Shown here in pieces: positions 8,853 to 15,668 of a DNA stretch of 64,000 nucleotides (its first letter is position 1; each line of letters starts with the position of its first letter). Source of the stretch: Bradyrhizobium sp. NFR13 (lineage in GTDB: Bacteria; Pseudomonadota; Alphaproteobacteria; Rhizobiales; Xanthobacteraceae); assembly GCF_900114605.1 (NCBI RefSeq), contig NZ_FOTP01000001.1, positions 1,550,001-1,614,000 of the forward strand, written 5' to 3'. The position numbers and the translations under genes were made by a program. The notes under the pieces were generated by a model. The model was not told the DNA's origin, did no database searches, and worked only from the letters and a program-made list of their open reading frames with translations.

Positions 8853-9323
8853 TCAGCGGGTCACCTGCCGTAGCATGGAACGGACCACCATCCGGTGAAA
8901 CGGCTTGATGACCGTCAAATAGATGCGTCCGAGCCAATTGTGCATCAACACCACGGTGGTTGCCGTGACGCGCTGGCCGGCGCCCTCTGCTGCGACATCG
9001 ATCACGACGCGGAAATCGAGATGGTTGTCGTTGAAACCTGCAACCAGACGCTGCGGCGTCTGACTGAGCACCGGGAAGAAGCCGACCTTGTCGATATCGG
9101 CTTGGCGCGCAGAATGCGCGGTCTTCAGTCCGAATGGCGCCACGATCAGATCCCGCAGCCGCATCAAGGCGTCCACCCAGCGCGGGGAACGGCTGAGCAT
9201 GCGTTCGGCGGCCTCACGGGCAGTGAGGTTCGTCGCGGTGGAGATGCTGAACGCGTCGGCGAACTGTGCACCGCTTAAAAGGCTGTTGGTATCGATTGTC
9301 GGCTGAACCATCGAGACGGTCAT
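8853..9323 (-). CDS. DUF2867 domain-containing protein
   Basis: The 156-residue product starts at an ATG with GGAGG upstream (MTVSMVQPTIDT). The family signature is the pattern of hydrophobic strands DFRVVIDV, then TATTVVLMHNWLGRIYLTVI near the C-terminus, followed by KPFHRMVVRSML. DUF2867 is a small alpha+beta family of unknown function, sometimes fused to NAD(P)-binding epimerase-like proteins. Here it stands alone. Confidence 0.72.
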   Translation of the reverse strand: MTVSMVQPTIDTNSLLSGAQFADAFSISTATNLTAREAAERMLSRSPRWVDALMRLRDLIVAPFGLKTAHSARQADIDKVGFFPVLSQTPQRLVAGFNDNHLDFRVVIDVAAEGAGQRVTATTVVLMHNWLGRIYLTVIKPFHRMVVRSMLRQVTR

Positions 9324-9445
9324 CAGGACCTCCGTAAATATCAAGGCGCGGCGGGCGGCGGTTACGCCGCTCTGCAGCATAACATGTCTTTGCGTCCGGC
9401 GCTGGATGCTCCCTAAGATGCCGAAAAAATCAGGGAGGACTTGGA

Positions 9446-10405
9446 ATGGCTTGGTTCAGGCTTGCTCCGCTCTGTCTGGCGCTGCTCGCGCCCCTCTCCG
9501 TGTCCGCGCAGGACTATCCCACGCGCCCCATTACACTCGTCGTGCCATTTGCCGCAGGCGGCAGTTCCGACGTCAATGCGCGGCTGATTGCCGAACAGAT
9601 GAGCCGGCATCTCGGTCAGCCCATCGTGATCGAAAATATCGGCGGTGCGGGCGGCGCTGTGGCGCTGGCCCGTATCGCGCAGGCGCCGCCTGACGGCTAC
9701 ACCATCGTGCAGGGCAATAGCGGCACCAATACCGCGGTCTATCTGTTCACGCCTGATGTGAAATTCGCGCCGTCGGATTTCGCCAGCATTGGCATGTTCA
9801 ACAAGAGTTCGGCCATGGTCGCCATCCGGCGCAATTTTCCGGCGGAGAATCTCGCGCAATTCATCGCCCATGCGAAGCAGAATCCCGGCCGTCTCAATAT
9901 CGGCCACTCTGGTGTGGGGTCGCAGAACTATCTGTTCTGCAAGGCGTTCGTTCAGGCTGCTGGCATCGATGTCACGCTGGTTGGCTATCGTGGTGGCGGT
10001 CCGGCTTTGAATGATCTGATTGGCGGGCAGATCGATGGCATCTGCGACTCCTCTGCGTCGGTGACCCCGGCGATTCAGAGCGGTCTCATTCGTGCCATTG
10101 CGCTTGCATCCCGAACGCGACTTCCGCATTTGCCTGACGTCCCGACTGCCAGCGAGGCCGGATTGCCGCAATTTGAAATATCCGGCTGGTATGCGCTGTT
10201 TGCGCCGAAGGGCACACCCGCGCGGATCATCGAGAAGCTCAACGCCGCGATGCGCTCGGCCGTCGCCAGTCCCGATTATCAGAAGCGGCTCGACGATCTC
10301 GGCTCGATGCCCGCCGCGGATGCCGAAATGGCGCCGGCCTATCTCGCGGCCTTGGTGCCGCAGGAGATCGAGCGGTTTCGAAAGATGCTTGCTGAGAGCA
10401 AGTGA
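9446..10405 (+). CDS. Bug/TctC-type solute-binding protein, orphan
   Basis: The 319-residue product has a signal peptide (MAWFRLAPLCLALLAPLSVS, cut after SAQ) followed by the Bug-family start DYPTRPITLVVPFAAGGSSD and the P-binding loop ENIGGAGGAVA. Bug proteins deliver carboxylates to tripartite tricarboxylate transporters (TctA/TctB). No tctA or tctB is nearby, so this is one of three orphan receptors in the window (also at 46168 and 52033). GGGAGG precedes the ATG. The ligand cannot be predicted. Confidence 0.87.
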   Translation: MAWFRLAPLCLALLAPLSVSAQDYPTRPITLVVPFAAGGSSDVNARLIAEQMSRHLGQPIVIENIGGAGGAVALARIAQAPPDGYTIVQGNSGTNTAVYLFTPDVKFAPSDFASIGMFNKSSAMVAIRRNFPAENLAQFIAHAKQNPGRLNIGHSGVGSQNYLFCKAFVQAAGIDVTLVGYRGGGPALNDLIGGQIDGICDSSASVTPAIQSGLIRAIALASRTRLPHLPDVPTASEAGLPQFEISGWYALFAPKGTPARIIEKLNAAMRSAVASPDYQKRLDDLGSMPAADAEMAPAYLAALVPQEIERFRKMLAESK

Positions 10406-10498
10406 TCCAAAGTTGGATGACCTATGCAGCGGTATAGTATGGCCGTCGTCGCTTTGATGTTATAAGGGTTCCAGTGAGGCTACCGGTGGGGGAATGCG

Positions 10499-10873
10499 TT
10501 GGCTTACGATCGTTCGACCGTTGAAGCGGTCATCCAGCATTATTTCGACGGCCTCTACGAGGCTGATGCCGATAAGCTTGGCGCGATCTTTCATCCGAGT
10601 GCAGATCTGCGCTGGGTCGAGAATGGCGAGCTGAAAGTGCTGGCCATGCCGGACTGGATGGCCATGGTCCGCAAGCGCAATTCGGGCAAGGTCGAGGGCA
10701 AGCCGCGCGAGGATTTCATCGCCACCATCGATCGCTCCGACGACAAGACGGCTTTCATCAAGGTGCGCTGCCAGCTGCCGCCGCGTTACTTCACCGATTA
10801 CCTGATTGCGATGAAGCTCGCCGATGGCTGGCAGATCGTCTCGAAATCCTATCGTTACGACGTGAAGGACTAA
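10499..10873 (+). CDS. NTF2-like (putative lumazine-binding / SnoaL-like) protein
   Basis: The 124-residue cytosolic protein has the NTF2-like layout: a helical start (STVEAVIQHYFDGLYEAD), a FHPSADLRWVENGEL strand, and the closing LADGWQIVSKSYRYD. It most resembles the putative lumazine-binding branch. The start is a TTG at 10499, supported by GGGGG six bases upstream; no in-frame ATG lies nearby. It follows the Bug gene on the same strand at a distance of 93 bp. Function unknown. Confidence 0.7.
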   Translation: MAYDRSTVEAVIQHYFDGLYEADADKLGAIFHPSADLRWVENGELKVLAMPDWMAMVRKRNSGKVEGKPREDFIATIDRSDDKTAFIKVRCQLPPRYFTDYLIAMKLADGWQIVSKSYRYDVKD

Positions 10874-10982
10874 CGGGCGCCCTGTCTGCTCCTGCAGAGG
10901 AAGCGGGCCAGGTTCGGTTGTGTTGCTTCGATTATAAGTATCAAAAATAGCGACTGATTCCGGTTGGAATTCGTTCGCGGAC

Positions 10983-10996
10983 TTGACCTAAGTCAA
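10983..10996 (+). promoter_or_regulatory. FixK/FNR-type box upstream of ccoNOQP
   Basis: The site TTGACCTAAGTCAA fits the TTGA-N6-TCAA consensus of the FNR/FixK family. Its centre is about 118 bp before the ccoN start codon. In class II activation, with the box centred at -41.5, transcription would begin near 11031. In rhizobia FixK activates fixNOQP under low oxygen, so micro-oxic induction is the likely behaviour here. No second box was found for the other genes of the island. Confidence 0.8.
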
Positions 10997-11107
10997 TTGG
11001 GGCGGCGGCGCAGTGAGCTAGTCGTGATGGCTTGGGATGCTCTGTGCGGATCGGGCGCTGCGCGTCCTGCCTGACGAGCCGGTGCGAGACGAGCAGGGGA
11101 TATCCGG

Positions 11108-12766
11108 ATGATCGCGCAATTGACCAAATCAGAACGGCAGCTCGCCTTGATCATCCTGCTGGCCCTCACGATTTGCGGTCTCGCGATGGCGATCGCCGGC
11201 CGCCAGGATCCGCTGGGCGTCCATGGCGCAATAGTCATGCTGGCCGGGATCGCCGGCATCTTCGGTGTCATCTATGTCTATTACGAGCCGGAGCCCGACG
11301 AGGCCCGGCTGGCACTGTATTACGACGACCCCACCAAGGTCGCGATCATCCTGGCGATGATCTGGGCTGTGCTCGGCATGTTCATCGGCGACTGGGTCGC
11401 CTGGCAGCTGGTGTTTCCCAATCTGACGTTCGATGCGAGCTGGTCGAGCTTCGGCCGCATCCGCCCCGCGCATACTAGCGCGGTGATCTTCGGCTTTGGC
11501 GGTAATGCGCTGATCGGCACGTCGCTCTATGTGCTTCAGCGCACCTCGCGTGCGCGGCTGCCGGATCAGATCAGCCCGTGGTTCGTGCTGCTCGGCTACA
11601 ATCTGTTCTGCGTGCTCGCCGCTACCGGCTATCTGATGGGCGTCACCCAGTCGAAGGAATATGCCGAGCCGGAATGGTATGCCGATCTCCTGCTGGTGAT
11701 CGTCTGGGTCGTCTACTTCATCATCTATCTGCGGACGCTAGCGCGGCGGAAGGAGCCGCATATCTACGTCGCCAACTGGTACTACATGGCCTTCATTCTG
11801 GTGGTGGCGATCCTGCACACCGTCAATAATCTGGCGATGCCGGTCTCATTCGGTCACGCCAAGAGCTATTCGGCCTTCTCCGGCGTGCAGGATGCGATGA
11901 CCCAATGGTGGTACGGCCACAACGCCGTCGCCTTCTTCCTCACCGCCGGCTTCCTCGGCATGATGTATTATTATCTGCCGGTGCGCGCGGGCCGGCCGAT
12001 CTATTCCTACCGGATGTCCATCATCTCGTTCTGGGGCATCACCTTCATGTATATGTGGGCAGGCTCGCATCATCTGCATTACACGGCTCTACCGCAATGG
12101 GTGCAGACCCTCGGCATGACCTTTTCGGTAATGCTGCTCGTCCCATCCTGGGCCTCGGCCGGCAACGCGCTGCTGACGTTGAACGGCGCCTGGTACAAGG
12201 TGCGCGACGATGCGACGTTGCGCTTCATGATGGTGGCCGCAGTGTTCTACGGTCTCACCACGTTCGAGGGATCGTTCATGGCGATTCGCTCGGTGAATTC
12301 GCTGTCGCATTACACCGACTGGACCGTCGGTCATGTCCATGCTGGTGCGCTCGGCTGGGTGGCCATGATCACCTTCGGCTCGATCTATGCGTCGGTGCCG
12401 TGGCTGTGGAAGCGCGAGCGGATGTATTCGCCGGCCCTCGTCGAATGGCACTTCTGGCTCGCTGTCGCCGGCCTCTTCACATACGTCTTCGCGATGTGGA
12501 ATTCAGGTATCATCCAGGGCTTGATGTGGCGCACCTATAACGACAGTGGCACGCTGTCTTATTCCTTCATCGAAACCGTGGTTGCGATGAAGCCCTACTA
12601 TGTCGCGCGAGCGATCGGCGGGCTCCTGTTCCTGGCTGGTGCTGTGGTCGGTTCCTACAATATCTGGATGACTATCCGCACCGCCGGTCAGCCGGTCGAC
12701 GCGCGTGCGGCGGATCTTCCGGTGACACAACCCGCGGGCGTGCCTGCGCTGCAGCCGGGAGAATAG
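11108..12766 (+). CDS. ccoN: cbb3-type cytochrome c oxidase subunit I
   Basis: Also called fixN. The catalytic subunit of the high-affinity cbb3 oxidase, in the inner membrane; it reduces O2 to water and pumps protons. The 552 residues give about twelve helices. The heme and CuB ligands are visible: RPAHTSAVIFGFGGN (low-spin heme His), QWWYGHNAVAF (CuB His), GSHHLHYT (CuB His pair), and TVGHVHAGALGW (both heme His). The length is normal. It heads an operon of ccoN, ccoO, ccoQ, ccoP and later ccoI, ccoS, with spacings of zero to a few bases, behind a FixK box. Confidence 0.97.
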   Translation: MIAQLTKSERQLALIILLALTICGLAMAIAGRQDPLGVHGAIVMLAGIAGIFGVIYVYYEPEPDEARLALYYDDPTKVAIILAMIWAVLGMFIGDWVAWQLVFPNLTFDASWSSFGRIRPAHTSAVIFGFGGNALIGTSLYVLQRTSRARLPDQISPWFVLLGYNLFCVLAATGYLMGVTQSKEYAEPEWYADLLLVIVWVVYFIIYLRTLARRKEPHIYVANWYYMAFILVVAILHTVNNLAMPVSFGHAKSYSAFSGVQDAMTQWWYGHNAVAFFLTAGFLGMMYYYLPVRAGRPIYSYRMSIISFWGITFMYMWAGSHHLHYTALPQWVQTLGMTFSVMLLVPSWASAGNALLTLNGAWYKVRDDATLRFMMVAAVFYGLTTFEGSFMAIRSVNSLSHYTDWTVGHVHAGALGWVAMITFGSIYASVPWLWKRERMYSPALVEWHFWLAVAGLFTYVFAMWNSGIIQGLMWRTYNDSGTLSYSFIETVVAMKPYYVARAIGGLLFLAGAVVGSYNIWMTIRTAGQPVDARAADLPVTQPAGVPALQPGE

Positions 12767-12768
12767 TG

Positions 12769-13509
12769 ATGGGTTTCCTCGGTCTGCATTACAGGCTCGA
12801 ACGCAAGACGATGAGTCTCGCCATCGGCATCATCATCGCCGCCAGCATCGGCGGTCTTATCGAAATCGTGCCGCTGTTCACGATCCATCAGACGGTGGAA
12901 GACGCACCCGATATGCGCGTCTATACGCCGCTCGAGATTGCGGGCCGAAATATCTACATCCGCGAGGGTTGCTATGCCTGTCATTCGCAGATGATCCGCA
13001 CATTGCGCGATGAGGTCGAGCGTTACGGGCCATATTCGCTCGCGGTCGAATCCAAATACGACCATCCGATGCTGTGGGGCTCGAAGCGTACCGGACCGGA
13101 TATCGCGCGCCTAGGTGGCAAGTATTCCGACGAATGGCACGTCAAGCATCTGATCAATCCACGCGATGTGGTGCCGGAATCCGTGATGCCGCCTTATGCC
13201 TATCTCACGCGCGCCAAGGTGCGGGTCGACGATCTCGGCCTGCATCTGGCTGCGCTGCGCAAGGTCGGCGTGCCTTATACGGATGAGATGATCGCCAACG
13301 CATCCAACGATGCCTATGGCCAGACCTCGCCGGATACACCCTTCGCCGAAGGCGTCACCAAGCGCTATGGCGAGGCAACCAATGTGCGCGCCTTTGACGG
13401 TCAACCGGGCGAGCCGACGGAGATGGATGCGCTGGTCGCTTACCTGCAGATATTGGGCAAGCTGACTGATGCAGCTCACAAGGCCAAAACGGCTGCAGCG
13501 GGAGAGTGA
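12769..13509 (+). CDS. ccoO: cbb3-type cytochrome c oxidase subunit II (monoheme cytochrome c)
   Basis: Also called fixO. The 246-residue membrane-anchored cytochrome c passes electrons from CcoP to CcoN. It has one N-terminal helix (SLAIGIIIAASIGGLIEIVP), then the heme site CYACH at about residue 70 and the distal Met in SVMPPYAYL. The start ATG at 12769 lies two bases after the ccoN stop; a GTG overlapping that stop would add one codon. Length is normal. Confidence 0.96.
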   Translation: MGFLGLHYRLERKTMSLAIGIIIAASIGGLIEIVPLFTIHQTVEDAPDMRVYTPLEIAGRNIYIREGCYACHSQMIRTLRDEVERYGPYSLAVESKYDHPMLWGSKRTGPDIARLGGKYSDEWHVKHLINPRDVVPESVMPPYAYLTRAKVRVDDLGLHLAALRKVGVPYTDEMIANASNDAYGQTSPDTPFAEGVTKRYGEATNVRAFDGQPGEPTEMDALVAYLQILGKLTDAAHKAKTAAAGE

Positions 13510-13511
13510 CG

Positions 13512-13697
13512 ATGGAGCATGAGACCACCGTCTGGTTCGCGAAGTCCTTCGGACTGTTCTATCTGATTGCCATGTCGATCGGCGTGGTGGTCTATGCCTA
13601 CTGGCCCAAGAACAAGACGTCGTTCGACTCTGCAGCGCAGTCGATTCTCGATCCATCCGTCGAGGACAAGCCATACGAGGCGAAGCGATGGCAGTAG
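13512..13697 (+). CDS. ccoQ: cbb3-type oxidase small subunit CcoQ
   Basis: Also called fixQ. The 61-residue protein has a single membrane helix (FGLFYLIAMSIGVVVYAYW) followed by the family's PKNKTSFDSAAQSIL tail. CcoQ stabilises the cbb3 complex, mainly the interaction of CcoP with the core. It begins two bases after ccoO and overlaps the start of ccoP by ten bases, which suggests translational coupling. Confidence 0.93.
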   Translation: MEHETTVWFAKSFGLFYLIAMSIGVVVYAYWPKNKTSFDSAAQSILDPSVEDKPYEAKRWQ

Positions 13698-14569
13698 AGG
13701 AACGCGATCCCGTCTCCGGTTATCTCACCACCGGCCACGAGTGGAATGGCATCAAGGAACTGAACACGCCGGTGCCGCGTGTGGTTTACTTCTTCCTCTG
13801 GGCGACCTTTCTCTATTCGGTCGTGTACTGGATCCTGATGCCGGCCTGGCCGCTGGGCGTGACCTATACCAAGGGCCTGCTCGGGAGCGACCAGCGCAAT
13901 ATCGTTGCGGTGCAGCTCAAGGACGCGACCGCGGAGCGCGCCAGGTGGAGCAAGCTGATCGAGACCGAAAGCTTCGAGGCGATCCAGGCTGACAAGCGGC
14001 TGATGACGATCGTGCGGCAGACCGGCGCGACGTTGTTCGGCGATAATTGCGCGGCCTGTCATGGCCGCACCGCCGAGGGCGGCAGCGGCTTTCCAACACT
14101 GGTGTCCCAGGCCTTCCTCTGGGGCGGCACGCCCGATGCGATCGCCGAGACGATCCGCGTCGGCATCAATTCACCGCACAAGGATACGCGGACCTCGCAG
14201 ATGCCGGCCTTCGGCCGTGACGGGATGCTGAAGCGCGAGCAGATCGATGATGTCGTCGACTATGTCCGCAGCCTGTCGAATCCCGCGGTGGGCAAGGCGA
14301 TCGCGCCTGCGAAGCTCGCCAGCGGCAAGGCGGTGTTCACCGACAATTGTGTCGCCTGCCACGGCGAGAACGCGACCGGCAATATAGAACTCGGTGCGCC
14401 GAACCTGCGCGACAATTTCTCGATCTATGGCGGTGACGCCCAGTCGGTCTTCACCACTGTCTGGGGCGGGCGGCAAGGCCATATGCCGAGCTGGGATTCG
14501 CGCCTGTCGGCGCTCGATCGCAAGATTCTCGCGCTCTATCTCGTCAACCTCAGGGCTGCCGGGCCATGA
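13688..14569 (+). CDS. ccoP: cbb3-type cytochrome c oxidase subunit III (diheme cytochrome c)
   Basis: Also called fixP. The 293-residue membrane-anchored protein carries two covalent hemes, at CAACH (about residue 121) and CVACH (about residue 222), each followed by a Met ligand (QMPAFG and HMPSWD). It takes electrons from soluble cytochrome c. An N-terminal helix (VVYFFLWATFLYSVVYWILM) anchors it. The gene overlaps ccoQ by ten bases and the next small gene by four (ATGA). Confidence 0.96.
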   Translation: MAVEERDPVSGYLTTGHEWNGIKELNTPVPRVVYFFLWATFLYSVVYWILMPAWPLGVTYTKGLLGSDQRNIVAVQLKDATAERARWSKLIETESFEAIQADKRLMTIVRQTGATLFGDNCAACHGRTAEGGSGFPTLVSQAFLWGGTPDAIAETIRVGINSPHKDTRTSQMPAFGRDGMLKREQIDDVVDYVRSLSNPAVGKAIAPAKLASGKAVFTDNCVACHGENATGNIELGAPNLRDNFSIYGGDAQSVFTTVWGGRQGHMPSWDSRLSALDRKILALYLVNLRAAGP

Positions 14570-14781
14570 GTGCAGCAGCGATGAAGCACGTCAACGCGAA
14601 GGTCTGGCTCTGGATGGTGGTCGCCGCCGGTGTCCTCTTCGTGCTGATGGTCAATGCTCATCTGGTCTATGTGGCGTTTTCGTCGCAGCCCGACTGCATC
14701 GATCACGTCAAGCGCGGTACCAGTGTCGCGGAGGCCGGCAAATTTAGTGCGGCATCCTCGTCATGCACACCGCGTCATTGA
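14566..14781 (+). CDS. Small membrane protein after ccoP
   Basis: The 71-residue protein has one hydrophobic helix (VWLWMVVAAGVLFVLMVNA) then a short periplasmic part with two cysteines (SQPDC, SSSC). It overlaps ccoP by ATGA, so it is translated with the oxidase. A small protein of this form, with NAHLVYVA and a Q-P-D/E-C motif, is common between fixP and fixG in alphaproteobacteria (recalled, not searched). It is not FixG or FixH: it is far too short and has no ferredoxin motifs. The paired cysteines could bind copper or form a disulfide; this is speculation. Confidence 0.75.
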   Translation: MSAAAMKHVNAKVWLWMVVAAGVLFVLMVNAHLVYVAFSSQPDCIDHVKRGTSVAEAGKFSAASSSCTPRH

Positions 14782-14797
14782 GATTGCGAGGTTGAAG

Positions 14798-15598
14798 ATG
14801 GACCTTCCAGCCGTTGCCCCTCCGCTGCCACCCTCAGCGTCGTGGAATCGCCATGTCGCGCCATCCGTCGCCTTTGACTGGCTCAAAGCGGGCTGGCGTG
14901 ATCTGACGATTATCCCGTCGGTGAGCCTCAGCTATGGCGTGCTGGTTTTCGCGGTCTCGGTTGTCCTCGTCGGTGGATTGTTCGCCTTCGGCTGGGACTA
15001 CATCCTGTTTCCGGCCTTTGCCGGCTTCATGGTGGTCGGGCCGGTGCTCGCCATCGGGCTCTATGAGAAGAGTCGCCGGATCGCCGCCCATGAGCGGGTG
15101 TCGCTATTGCAGATGATTCTCGTCCGGCCGAAGTCAGGCGGCCAGGTGCTGTTCGCGGGTCTCTTGTTGGGCTCGCTGATGCTGGTCTGGATCCGCGCTG
15201 CGGTGATCATCTATGCGCTGTTTTTCGGCATGAACCCGTTTCCCGGACTCGATGGCGTCGCAGCTATGCTGTTCACCACACCCGTCGGCTGGGCGATGCT
15301 AATCGCCGGCACCGCGGTCGGCGGCATCTTTGCGGCATTCTCTTTTGCGATCAGCGTGTTCGCCATTCCCATGCTGCTCAACGAACGCGTCGATGCGCTT
15401 ACCGCCATGGGCACCAGTATGGGGATGGTCTGGGCCAATCTGCCGGTCATGCTGACCTGGGCGGGAATCGCGCTGGCTTTGTTCTTGATCAATGTCATGA
15501 CCGGTCTGCTCGGTATGATTGTCGTGTTTCCCGTGCTCGGCCATGGGACATGGCACGCCTATGTGGCGATGAAGCCGGGTGTCGAGGTGACTGGCTAA
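14798..15598 (+). CDS. DUF2189 domain-containing membrane protein
   Basis: The 266-residue product has six or so membrane helices. Between them lie the family segments AFDWLKAGWRDL, PAFAGFMVVGPVLAIGLYE and FAISVFAIPMLLNERVDALTAM. The start ATG at 14798 has GAGG upstream and removes a spurious N-terminal extension. DUF2189 proteins are of unknown function and are sometimes found in cytochrome oxidase clusters. Here it occupies the place usually held by fixG and fixH, between ccoP and ccoI, so a part in cbb3 assembly or in copper or heme handling is a reasonable but untested idea. Confidence 0.8.
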   Translation: MDLPAVAPPLPPSASWNRHVAPSVAFDWLKAGWRDLTIIPSVSLSYGVLVFAVSVVLVGGLFAFGWDYILFPAFAGFMVVGPVLAIGLYEKSRRIAAHERVSLLQMILVRPKSGGQVLFAGLLLGSLMLVWIRAAVIIYALFFGMNPFPGLDGVAAMLFTTPVGWAMLIAGTAVGGIFAAFSFAISVFAIPMLLNERVDALTAMGTSMGMVWANLPVMLTWAGIALALFLINVMTGLLGMIVVFPVLGHGTWHAYVAMKPGVEVTG

Positions 15599-15645
15599 AG
15601 CATGATCCGGAAAAGTGGGAGCCGGTTTTCCGAAAGGATCATGCT
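15599..15645. repeat. Dispersed palindromic repeat, family 1
   Basis: Outer arms AGCATGATCC and GGATCATGCT (10 bp, perfect) and inner arms GGAAAA and TTTTCC form a hairpin with a four-base bulge. I recognise this element as frequent in intergenic DNA of Bradyrhizobiaceae. It lies in the spacer between the DUF2189 gene and ccoI and could act as a partial terminator or mRNA-stability element inside the operon. Confidence 0.75.
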
Positions 15646-15668
15646 CAAAGTGAGAAACGGGGTCTCCG

